The notes under the pieces: model-generated
What the model was told of the DNA's origin: nothing
Database searches by the model: none
Seen by the model: only the letters and a program-made list of their open reading frames with translations
Part shown: in pieces, positions 1 to 7,510 of the stretch
Position numbering within the stretch: the stretch's first letter is position 1
How the letters are laid out: every line of letters begins with the position of its first letter
Translations under genes and position numbers: made by a program
Origin: an uncultured Eubacteriales bacterium
Lineage (GTDB): Bacteria > Bacillota > Clostridia > Oscillospirales > Oscillospiraceae
Assembly (NCBI GenBank): GCA_900321275.1
Contig: ONVI01000018.1
Location: forward strand, 1-36,701
DNA: 36,701 nucleotides
Direction of reading: 5' to 3'

Positions 1-123
1 TGAAAACAATTTCCCTGCCGCGCGGATTTTAAAATTTTCTGTACAAAACGGGAAATATATATGTTATACTGTTGTTTACAGTGTTTTGTGCGCGAACAGC
101 GCGCGGGGAGGGAATTCATCAGA

Positions 124-1635
124 ATGAATCGAAACTGGGGACGCGTCTTCGCCTGGCTGCTCTGCCTGGCGCTCATGGTCGGACTTTCAGCGCCCGCTTT
201 TGCGGCAGAGATGGCGGAAACGCCCGCCGCGGAAGCACCCGCCGCCGAGCTTCCGGCCGCGTCGGAGCCGCCGCAGCGTGAAAGTATTCTTGACGGCGCC
301 GCCATTACCAAAATGGTGGAGGATTTTCTTGCCGAGAAAAATGTGCCGGCGGATCGTGTCGGCATCGGTTATTGCTACACCGCCACGGGGGACGAGTGGT
401 ACTTCAACCCCGACACCTGGTTCTATCCCGGCAGCATGTACAAGGTACCGCTGATGATGGATCTGTCCGAGCGCATAAGAAGCGGCGAGGTCGCTCCCGA
501 CACCCAGATCGGCGGGCTGCCCCTCGACACGGTGTACGAGTATATCCTCGTATACTCCAACAACGACTATGCGCACAAGGTGCGCACCTTCCTCGGCGGA
601 GACGAGGTCTGGCGCGAGGAAGTCAAGCAGTACGCCGATCTCGCCGACTACGACGAGCGCTATATGCTCTACTGCTATTTCTCCCCCCGCTATATGACGG
701 ACGTGATGGAGACGCTGTACTACGAGCCGGAGCGCTTTCCCAATGTACTCGACAATCTTCTCAAGGCCGAGCAGGGGCATTACTTCCGTCAGCCGGATGA
801 GATGCACCAGTATGACGTGGCGCAGAAATACGGCAGTTATCTGGACCAGGAAAACAGCAACTGGAACCACACATCGGGTATTGTCTATACGCCCAAGCCC
901 TTCATCCTGACGATCATGACCAAGAATGTGGGCGGTCCCGAGCAGTTTATCGGGCAGCTTGCGGCGAAGTTCAAGGACTATACCCTGAGCGTTGACGCAA
1001 AGTACGACGCCTGGCAGCGGGAGCAGGAGGCGAAGGCGGCCGAGCGCCGCGCTGCCGAGGAAGCCGCGCGCCTGGCGGAAGCGCAGAGCGATGGCTCCCA
1101 GCCGACCGTGCCGCAGCAGTCCGCGCTGCAGCCCCAGTCCCAGCCCCAGCCGGCAGGGCCTCAGACCCAGATCCCGACGACCACCGCCGACCGCGTTCTG
1201 CGCGCGCACCGTGCGGGACTTATCGTGCTCGGTTTTCTCCTTGCGGCGGCGATCATCGGCGGCATTGCCGCAGTGATTATCGTCAAGGAGAAGGAGCGCA
1301 GGCGCTACGAGGCTTACCGCCGCCGCTTTGAGGCGGAGATGCGCCAGGAGGCGCTTGAGCGCGAACGCGCAAGGCAGACGCCTCCGCCGGAGCGCACAAG
1401 ACGCCCGCAGCCGCAGCAGCAGGTCAGACGCCCTGCCCCGGAAGCGGCACAGCCGCAGCCCCGGACAAGACGGCCCGCAGCCCCGGAAGCGGCGCAGCCG
1501 CAGACGAGACGCCCCGCGGCACAGTCTCCGGAAAACGCCCGCCGTGCCGCCGAGCAGCACCGCGAGCAAATGCGCCGGCAGGAGGAAGAGCTTGCCGGAC
1601 AAAATCCCTGGTTTGACGACGAGGACGACGAATGA
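124..1635 (+). CDS. membrane-anchored class A beta-lactamase-like serine hydrolase
   Basis: The ATG at 124 follows a GGGAGGG ribosome site and begins a clear signal peptide (about residues 1-27, ending APAFA). I therefore reject the in-frame ATG at 61. The extracellular part has the beta-lactamase-like layout: Ser-x-x-Lys (SMYK, about S104-K107), Ser-x-Asn (SNN, about 145-147) and, in the place of the KTG box, HTSG (about 249-252). A coiled, Ala/Glu/Arg-rich stretch and a Gln/Pro linker follow, then one transmembrane helix (about 365-390) and a basic Pro/Arg/Gln-rich cytoplasmic tail with imperfect RRPA-PEAAQPQ repeats and an acidic end. Known families with this fold include penicillin-interacting and beta-lactamase-like proteins; the substrate is unknown. 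The HTSG box suggests it may not be a true beta-lactamase. The stop overlaps the next start (ATGA), so the two genes are translationally coupled. Confidence 0.8.
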   Translation: MNRNWGRVFAWLLCLALMVGLSAPAFAAEMAETPAAEAPAAELPAASEPPQRESILDGAAITKMVEDFLAEKNVPADRVGIGYCYTATGDEWYFNPDTWFYPGSMYKVPLMMDLSERIRSGEVAPDTQIGGLPLDTVYEYILVYSNNDYAHKVRTFLGGDEVWREEVKQYADLADYDERYMLYCYFSPRYMTDVMETLYYEPERFPNVLDNLLKAEQGHYFRQPDEMHQYDVAQKYGSYLDQENSNWNHTSGIVYTPKPFILTIMTKNVGGPEQFIGQLAAKFKDYTLSVDAKYDAWQREQEAKAAERRAAEEAARLAEAQSDGSQPTVPQQSALQPQSQPQPAGPQTQIPTTTADRVLRAHRAGLIVLGFLLAAAIIGGIAAVIIVKEKERRRYEAYRRRFEAEMRQEALERERARQTPPPERTRRPQPQQQVRRPAPEAAQPQPRTRRPAAPEAAQPQTRRPAAQSPENARRAAEQHREQMRRQEEELAGQNPWFDDEDDE

Positions 1636-2438
1636 AAAGATTTCTCTGCCTTCTGCTGGTGTTGTGCCTGCTTCTTCCGCTCTGCGGCTGCGGCCGCAGC
1701 CGGTTCCGTTACGGCATCAACATCGTGGAGGTGCTGATACAGCAGGATTATTCCCTTGCCTTTCGCAACAATGATCCCCTGTATTTCTATGTGACGGCCG
1801 CGCTGAGCGTCCTGGCCGCCGAGGGGCGGGTCGATCAGCTCTCCAGCAAGTGGCTGGGCAGCCCCGCGCTCAACTACGCGAAGGATGCACAGGCGCTGGA
1901 AAAGCTTGTCCCGCCGGAGCCGCAGGATCTGATCATCGGGCTGGACGTGAACTCCTTCCCCTTCTCTTATCTCTCCAACGGGGAATTCTGGGGTCTGGAT
2001 GTCGAACTTGCGATGGCCGTGTGTGAGAAGCTGGGCTGGACACTGAAGATGCAGTCGATTGAGAAGGAAAACGTATATGTGGAGCTCTCGTCCGGCAACA
2101 TCGACGTAGCCTGGGGCGGCATCGCCCTTGATCCCAAGGAGGCCGGCTCCGACCTGTATACCGTGTACGGGCCGTATATTCACAACGACATCGTGATCGC
2201 CACGCGCAACGGCTCATCGGTCTGGAACAAAATGCGCCTCGGCGGCCGCAAGATGTGCATGCCCTCCACGCCGGAGGCCCGCGCCGCGCTGGATACGGAT
2301 CCGCGCCTGATCAAGCGCCTCGGTCAGATCACGCGTCTTGCGGGCGGCACGACCGAGTGCTTCGAATATCTCTACGCGGGCAAGTGCGACGTCGTGCTGA
2401 CCGACAGCACCGCCGTGGATTACTTCAACTGCCATTGA
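1632..2438 (+). CDS. lipoprotein with an apparently circularly permuted family 3 solute-binding domain
   Basis: A 268-residue lipoprotein with a hydrophobic leader ending LCGC (Cys20). Residues about 97-268 match the start and middle of a bacterial family 3 solute-binding protein: the first strand, the 'GxDVELAMAVCEKLGW' helix, SGNIDVAWGG, and a 'YAGKCDVVLTDS' strand. The protein stops there, where the family normally continues. The missing end ('QDYSLAFRNND...', a helix, 'KWLG') lies instead at residues about 28-76, before the first strand, joined by a linker of about 20 residues. No permease or ATPase gene lies beside it, so a sensing role with the upstream membrane protein is as likely as transport. 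The ligand is unknown. The start overlaps the upstream stop (ATGA) and a terminator follows. Confidence 0.82.
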   Translation: MKRFLCLLLVLCLLLPLCGCGRSRFRYGINIVEVLIQQDYSLAFRNNDPLYFYVTAALSVLAAEGRVDQLSSKWLGSPALNYAKDAQALEKLVPPEPQDLIIGLDVNSFPFSYLSNGEFWGLDVELAMAVCEKLGWTLKMQSIEKENVYVELSSGNIDVAWGGIALDPKEAGSDLYTVYGPYIHNDIVIATRNGSSVWNKMRLGGRKMCMPSTPEARAALDTDPRLIKRLGQITRLAGGTTECFEYLYAGKCDVVLTDSTAVDYFNCH

Positions 2439-2452
2439 TAGATTTTTTAAAT

Positions 2453-2489
2453 ACCGCAGGGGCTGATCGTTTTGATCGGCCCCTGCGGT
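2453..2489 (+). terminator. rho-independent terminator
   Basis: Inverted repeat ACCGCAGGGGC-(T)GATC / GATC-(G)GCCCCTGCGGT with a short loop, followed by a T-rich stretch. It ends the 124-2438 operon and sits between convergent genes, so it may also serve the MATE gene. Confidence 0.8.
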
Positions 2490-2498
2490 AGTTTTCTG

Positions 2499-3872
2499 TT
2501 ATTCAAAATCGCGCACCGCTTCCACTCTCCGGCGGCGCATGATGAGCGCATACGCCACCTCGACGATGCAGCAGGAGATCCAGCCCACCGGGTAGCCAAG
2601 GCCTACAAGCAGCGGGGTATTGGCGACACAGCGGGTGACCCAGTACAGATAAATCTGCCGCAGCACCACGAAGGTGGAGAGCATGATAATCATGGGCCCG
2701 CGGGAATCGCCGCGCCCGCGCAGGGCGCCCGCCAGCACATGGTCCACACAGGCGAAGAGCAGGAAAAAGGTGTTTGCGCGGATGAAGAGCACGCCGTATT
2801 GGATCACGGCATGGTCGGGAGAGAAGAGACGAACAGCAGCCGGGGCGAAGGTCACCAGAAGCACGGCAATCGCGCCGGTGATGCCGAGACTCAGCCCGAT
2901 CGCCGTGACGGCGCCGCGGTCGCTGCGGCGATCGTTGCCCGCGCCGCAGTTCTGGCTGACGAAGGTGGTGGCGGACATCGCCATACTCTGCATGGGCAGC
3001 ATGATGAACTGATCCAGCTTGTTGTAGCTGCTCCAGCCCGCCATCACATCCGAGCCGAACACGTTGATATAGCCCTGCACGAAGATATTGGAGAAGGCGG
3101 TGATGACCGACTGGATCGCGGCGGGCATGCCCACAGCAAAGATCCTTCTCAGAATCGGGAAATTCAGATGCAGCTCCCGCCAGTCCAGACGGTAGATATC
3201 ACGGGTGCGGGTCAGAAGCACGAGGATCATCGCCGCCGAGACAAACTGGGACAGAATGGTGGCGATGGCCGCGCCCGCAATTCCGGTCTTCAGCACCAGC
3301 ACGAAGAACAGGTCGAGCACGATGTTCAGCACGCTCGTGAACACCAGAAAGCAGAGAGGGCGCGTCGAGTCCCCCACAGCGCGGAGGATGCCGCTGCCCA
3401 TGTTGTAAATGAGCAGCCCCGAGATCCCGCCGATATAGATGCGCAGGTACAGCGTCGCCTCACGAAAGACGTCCTCCGGCGTATGCATGAGATGCAGCAT
3501 CGGCTTCACCATCAGGACGCCGACCACGGTGAATACCGCGCTCAGAACAAAGGTGGCGGCCATGGTGGTCTCCACGGCGTCGTGCAGCTTTTCCATATTC
3601 CGCGCGCCGAAATACTGGCCGATGACCACCGCCGCGCCGATGGAGAACCCGTTGAAGAAGAACACCAGCATGTTCACGATCACAGTGGTGGAGCCGATGG
3701 CGGCGAGCGCCTGCTTGCTGACGAAGTTGCCCACGATGACGGAGTCCACCGTGTTGTAGAGCATCTGGAAGACATTGCCCAGCATCAGCGGCAGCGCAAA
3801 GGCGATCAAAAGCTGCAGGATCGGCCCCCGGGTCATATCCCGCGCGGTGGTTTTTGTTTTTGTCGAATTCAT
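2499..3872 (-). CDS. MATE family multidrug/oligosaccharide-lipid-type exporter
   Basis: A full-length 457-residue polytopic protein with about twelve hydrophobic segments in two homologous halves. It has the MATE signatures, including the N-terminal 'FALPLMLGNVFQMLYNTVDSVIVG' region (helix 1-2) and the 'GSGILRAVGDSTRP' loop. MATE proteins move drugs or metabolites out of the cell in exchange for Na+ or H+; the substrate cannot be read from sequence. The start follows an AGAGGAAGG site 16 bp after the HAD-IIIC gene, so it is likely the last gene of a three-gene operon (DUF2334, HAD-IIIC, MATE). That context allows export of an envelope-related product, but this is inference. Confidence 0.9.
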   Translation of the reverse strand: MNSTKTKTTARDMTRGPILQLLIAFALPLMLGNVFQMLYNTVDSVIVGNFVSKQALAAIGSTTVIVNMLVFFFNGFSIGAAVVIGQYFGARNMEKLHDAVETTMAATFVLSAVFTVVGVLMVKPMLHLMHTPEDVFREATLYLRIYIGGISGLLIYNMGSGILRAVGDSTRPLCFLVFTSVLNIVLDLFFVLVLKTGIAGAAIATILSQFVSAAMILVLLTRTRDIYRLDWRELHLNFPILRRIFAVGMPAAIQSVITAFSNIFVQGYINVFGSDVMAGWSSYNKLDQFIMLPMQSMAMSATTFVSQNCGAGNDRRSDRGAVTAIGLSLGITGAIAVLLVTFAPAAVRLFSPDHAVIQYGVLFIRANTFFLLFACVDHVLAGALRGRGDSRGPMIIMLSTFVVLRQIYLYWVTRCVANTPLLVGLGYPVGWISCCIVEVAYALIMRRRRVEAVRDFE

Positions 3873-3888
3873 GAAATTTGCCTTCCTC

Positions 3889-5697
3889 TTACAGCGTGGG
3901 AAGTTCTGTTGAATCTGTCACCGCCGCCCAGTCGTGATCCCGTATTGTCTCCGGGGTGAAGCGCATGAGGGCGCCGGGCTCGTCGTACTGTGCGCCGACG
4001 GAAAGAAACTCGTCCTTCAAAACGTGGTTGCGTTCGGAGGGCTTGTAGACGATCTCCATCGGCAGGCCGTAATGCCGCATCAGGTGCATGATGAGCGCGC
4101 TCTCGACCTTCTTCCTCGCCGCGCGGCAGGAGATCACAAAGTCCGTGCAGACAAGCGCATCCGCCTTCTTCTCCAGGATCAGGCAGCCCACCGTGCCGTA
4201 TTCGCCGTATTTGTCGTCGCATTTTATCCGCAGGACAAGCTTGCCGGGATCTGAAACGATGGCCCGGAATTCGTCGCGGGGAATGCGGTTTGTGGAGGCG
4301 TTGAGCTGATTGGTGCGCATGAGCAGCTCGTGGCAGCGGTCGACGTCCTCGTCCGTTTTGCATGGCGCGACGTCGATCCGGAAATCACAGGAGCGGATAA
4401 AGGCCTCGTAATCGCCGCTCTCCGATTCGGAAAGCGCCTCCTGCCGCTGCGCCTCGGACATGTAGAACGCGCGGCGCTTCACCGAGTCTGCCGTGACCGG
4501 AACCTGAAATTCCTCCCGCTCCGGCAGGCTGTCAACCTCCGTGTCAGCGAACACCCGGACGCAGCCCAGGGTGTTTTGCACCTCGGCGCGCTCAAAGGCG
4601 GAGTCGTCCACAAAGGCAAAGGTGTCAATGTTGATGTTCAGAAGCCTGCTGATTTCCAGCAGATTCCCGCTCTTGGGCTTCCAGTTGATCTTGGGATAGA
4701 GAAAATACTCCCGGAGGCCGAACCTGTCCAGTCCGGCGAGGGCAAGCGCCTCATCGTTCTTGCTGCAGATCGTGTTCAGGATGCCGCGCCGGTCGAGGGC
4801 TTTGATCGTTTCCGCGACATTGGGTCTGACCGTAACGCCGTCCAGCCCGTCCTCGCCGATGATCCCGTCCCAGAGGGTATTGTCGAGATCCCAGGCCACG
4901 CACTTGACCTTCTTCGCGGGCTTCTTCTCAGACGACGCAGCGCCTGCGAACAAAGGCTTCGGGCGGAAGGTCACGAGATCCGAGAAGAGGATATACAGCT
5001 CAAGCGGCTCGTTGTTCACCGGGAAGATTTCCAGCGCGTAGACGGGGGCTCCCCCGCGGCTCAGCTTATCTGTCGGGACGCGCCAGACATTCAGGCCCTC
5101 GGAAATCTCCAGAACATTTCGGGTCAGGAGCATTTCATCGAAGCCGTAGGAATCCAGGAGCAGTTTGCAGCCCTTTCCGTTGGGGGAATAAAACGCAAAG
5201 CACAGCTCCCGCGCGGGTTCTCCGCTTTTTTCGTCGGAACGGTATTCCTTGATATACCGGTGATGGATCAGGCGGGAGAGCGGGAAACGCACTTTCCCCG
5301 GCAGAAGCCGGGAGGGCGCGTCTATTTTTTTTGCCAGGGCCACGCCGGCTTCATGGCGGCGGTAGTCCTTCAGGAATCGCCACGCGGGAAAGGCGAGGCG
5401 GTTGTTGTACGCGCAACGCAGCTTTGACCACTTCCGAAAGCGCAGGTGCGTAACCGGGAAGTCAAAGCCGTTTACAGTCCCCGTCTCGATAAAATCCACC
5501 CGTTTGCAGCGGCCGATCTCATTGGCCTCGAACAGCTCACACGAGGCATAGCAGGCGGGCGGGCTGCACTCCAGGCAGTGATCCGCCCAGAACAGGGGCG
5601 CGATCTCCGCGATATCTCCCATGCCCGGGACCGCACCGGCGTATACGTTCAAAGCGTCCGCGCCCTTGAGCGTTTCGCGGCAGACATAATCAAACAT
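3889..5697 (-). CDS. HAD-IIIC family (FkbH-like) protein with N-terminal Cys cluster
   Basis: 602 residues in three parts. The N-terminal region carries a CxxCx4CxxxC cluster (C41, C44, C49, C53), plausibly a metal or Fe-S site, followed by a beta-rich segment (about 160-250). The central HAD domain (about 265-400) has the phosphotransferase motif DLDNT (D270, D272) and the HAD-IIIC pattern with 'CSKND' and 'FVDDS'. The C-terminal part (about 430-570) resembles the acyltransferase-like region of FkbH proteins. FkbH relatives load glyceryl units from 1,3-bisphosphoglycerate onto carrier proteins or act in surface-polysaccharide loci. No carrier protein or polyketide synthase lies here, so I favour an envelope-modification role. 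It sits 14 bp after the DUF2334 gene and 16 bp before the MATE gene, consistent with one operon. Confidence 0.82.
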   Translation of the reverse strand: MFDYVCRETLKGADALNVYAGAVPGMGDIAEIAPLFWADHCLECSPPACYASCELFEANEIGRCKRVDFIETGTVNGFDFPVTHLRFRKWSKLRCAYNNRLAFPAWRFLKDYRRHEAGVALAKKIDAPSRLLPGKVRFPLSRLIHHRYIKEYRSDEKSGEPARELCFAFYSPNGKGCKLLLDSYGFDEMLLTRNVLEISEGLNVWRVPTDKLSRGGAPVYALEIFPVNNEPLELYILFSDLVTFRPKPLFAGAASSEKKPAKKVKCVAWDLDNTLWDGIIGEDGLDGVTVRPNVAETIKALDRRGILNTICSKNDEALALAGLDRFGLREYFLYPKINWKPKSGNLLEISRLLNINIDTFAFVDDSAFERAEVQNTLGCVRVFADTEVDSLPEREEFQVPVTADSVKRRAFYMSEAQRQEALSESESGDYEAFIRSCDFRIDVAPCKTDEDVDRCHELLMRTNQLNASTNRIPRDEFRAIVSDPGKLVLRIKCDDKYGEYGTVGCLILEKKADALVCTDFVISCRAARKKVESALIMHLMRHYGLPMEIVYKPSERNHVLKDEFLSVGAQYDEPGALMRFTPETIRDHDWAAVTDSTELPTL

Positions 5698-5711
5698 GTT
5701 ATTATCCTCTC

Positions 5712-6425
5712 TTAACGGCCGATTCTTCTGAGGAAGTAAATTCTGCGCAGGATCCGATCATAGAGACTGCGCTTTCGATGCGTGGGTTTCGCCTCAAAGT
5801 TCTGAAACAGCCCTCTGTTTTCGCCGAGGAATGCGTCGAGCTTTTCAAAGTCGGCATCCTGCATCAGGTTGGGATGATAACAGAAGGTCACCGTGTCAAA
5901 GGGCAGCTTCCGCACGACGCCTGACTGCTGCGGGATGAAGGTGAAGCCGTACTTGGTATAGGGCTTGTCGGCAATCGTGTCGGAAATGATGCGGATCTTG
6001 CTGCACTCCTGAAGCGCCGTGAGCGTATTCCGGTCAAAGGTGTGCGAGGGCGCGAAGAATATTTCGGGTTCATAACCGTTTTTCCGAAATACCGCAACGC
6101 CGCCGGCGATTTTCCGCTTCTGCTCTTCCAACGGAAGTCCCGCGAATTCCGAGCGCTTCTGCACGGGGTTCAGTCCGCCCTCTTCGGTGATGTAGACATG
6201 GTTATAACCATGAAGTCCCGGAACCCAGCCCTTCTGTACCCATTCTGAGACGGTTTCCCAAAACGCGGGATCGGCGGGATACTGTTCCATCTTGGGATCC
6301 TCGCAGTGGGGGATGATCCCGACCAGCGGCGCGATGCGGTGTCTGTCCAGGATTTCCTCCATGCGCGCCCAGTTTTTGACGTCCATCTTCTCGCAGGCGT
6401 CGTCCAGGCGGATATAGTACGGCAT
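5712..6425 (-). CDS. DUF2334 polysaccharide-deacetylase-like protein
   Basis: 237 residues from the ATG at 6425, which has a GGGAGGG ribosome site; the longer frame from 6464 adds unlikely N-terminal residues that overlap the promoter. The protein shows the NodB-like features of DUF2334: 'YIRLDDAC' near the start (Asp pair), 'GIIPHC', 'GLHGYNH' (the His motif of strand 3) and 'FFAPSHTFD'. Such proteins are predicted to remove acetyl groups from, or hydrolyse, a carbohydrate. There is no signal peptide, so it probably acts in the cytoplasm, perhaps on a precursor. It is the first gene of an operon with the HAD-IIIC and MATE genes. Confidence 0.85.
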   Translation of the reverse strand: MPYYIRLDDACEKMDVKNWARMEEILDRHRIAPLVGIIPHCEDPKMEQYPADPAFWETVSEWVQKGWVPGLHGYNHVYITEEGGLNPVQKRSEFAGLPLEEQKRKIAGGVAVFRKNGYEPEIFFAPSHTFDRNTLTALQECSKIRIISDTIADKPYTKYGFTFIPQQSGVVRKLPFDTVTFCYHPNLMQDADFEKLDAFLGENRGLFQNFEAKPTHRKRSLYDRILRRIYFLRRIGR

Positions 6426-6462
6426 GCTGCTTTCCCTCCCTCTTTGTGTCACTTTTCCTGTC

Positions 6463-6492
6463 ATTATACAACAGAGCGGTCAGGCTTTTCAA
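6463..6492 (-). promoter_or_regulatory. promoter for the DUF2334 operon
   Basis: On the minus strand, TTGAAA (6492-6487) and TATAAT (6468-6463) are separated by 18 bp, about 40 bp upstream of the ATG at 6425. The -10 matches consensus exactly. Confidence 0.7.
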
Positions 6493-6517
6493 GACGCGGC
6501 TTTCCTCAAAATATTTG

Positions 6518-6546
6518 TTGCAAACAGGCGGCTGTCGTTTTATACT
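6518..6546 (+). promoter_or_regulatory. promoter for the E2-like/ligase pair
   Basis: TTGCAA (6518-6523), 17-bp spacer, TATACT (6541-6546), 38 bp upstream of the ATG at 6585. It is back to back with the promoter of the DUF2334 operon, so a regulator bound between them could control both directions. Confidence 0.7.
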
Positions 6547-6584
6547 GAGATGATTTAAAAAACGATTGATAAGAGGAGCATACA

Positions 6585-7463
6585 ATGGAACAGAGAACAA
6601 AGAAACGGGGCGACCGCTTTGACGGCTACTGGCTGCGGGACGAGGCCCCGGCGCTCGGCCAGTTCATGGCCTACCTGATGCCGAACCGCGCCGACAACGA
6701 GGCGCACATCAATGTCGATATCGACTGCCGCCCGCTCGACGCCTTCCTCGCCCGGAAGAACGAGGGACGCACCGAGGATAAATATACTTACTTCCACCTC
6801 TTCCTGGCTGCAACGGTCAAGTGCTTTGTGCTGCGCCCGCGGATGAACCGCTTCATCTCCGGCAACCGCCTTTACATGCGCGACCATATCTCCGTCTCTT
6901 TTGTGGTCAAGAAGCGCTTTGAGGACAAGGCTGAGGAGGGGCTTGCCTACAAGCGCTACGGTGAGAACGACACCATCGACACCCTGCACGAATCCATCAT
7001 GGAGGAGATTCACCAGTGCCGCCGGGAGGATGTCCTGGACAACTCCACCGACATGATGACGAAGCTCTTGAAGCTGCCGCGCTGGATGCTGCGCATCCTT
7101 GTGAACATTCTCTTCACCCTCGACCGCAACGGCAAGGTGCCCTATGATCTCATCAAAGCCGACCCGAACTATTCCTCGATCTTTATGACGAATCTCGGCT
7201 CCATCGGCATGGACAGCGGTTATCACCATCTCAACAACTGGGGCACCAATTCTTTCTTCGTCATGATCGGCAAGAAGCACCTGGCCCCCGAGTGGCACGA
7301 GGACGGAAGCTGCACCGTGCGCCCGGTCATCTCCCTCGGCTTCACGCTGGATGAGCGCATCGGCGACGGCTACTACTACGCCGGCACTGTGCGTCTGCTG
7401 CACAAGCTGCTGGAGAATCCGGAGCTTTTGGAACTTCCGTTTTCCACGCCGGTGGAGTATTGA
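6585..7463 (+). CDS. E2/CAT-fold acyltransferase-like protein lacking the catalytic His
   Basis: 292 residues with the fold of chloramphenicol acetyltransferase and the catalytic domain of 2-oxoacid dehydrogenase E2. Recognisable parts are 'THFHLFL'-like packing (residues about 68-74), 'FMTNLGSIG' (200-208) and the C-terminal 'LGFTLDERIGDGYYYA' block (about 251-266). In true E2 enzymes that block reads DHRxxDG and its His takes a proton from CoA. Here the aligned residue is Glu (about E257). There is no lipoyl domain and no E1 or E3 gene nearby. The next gene is an acyl-CoA ligase 47 bp downstream, so the protein may bind or transfer the acyl-CoA made by it. That is inference; a non-catalytic CoA-binding role is also possible. 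Confidence 0.78.
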   Translation: MEQRTKKRGDRFDGYWLRDEAPALGQFMAYLMPNRADNEAHINVDIDCRPLDAFLARKNEGRTEDKYTYFHLFLAATVKCFVLRPRMNRFISGNRLYMRDHISVSFVVKKRFEDKAEEGLAYKRYGENDTIDTLHESIMEEIHQCRREDVLDNSTDMMTKLLKLPRWMLRILVNILFTLDRNGKVPYDLIKADPNYSSIFMTNLGSIGMDSGYHHLNNWGTNSFFVMIGKKHLAPEWHEDGSCTVRPVISLGFTLDERIGDGYYYAGTVRLLHKLLENPELLELPFSTPVEY

Positions 7464-7510
7464 GCTGCAGGCGGTTGCCTGATCGATATTTGAAAGGACA
7501 ATACAGAAAT

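Noticed and set aside
2472-5427. Long plus-strand open frames opposite the MATE and HAD-IIIC genes
   Set aside because: Composition is low-complexity and charged, with no family signature; the minus-strand genes are complete.
6585-7463. Chloramphenicol acetyltransferase (resistance gene)
   Set aside because: The HHxxxDG motif of CAT is absent and overall motifs are closer to the E2-like family; the neighbouring ligase argues for metabolism.
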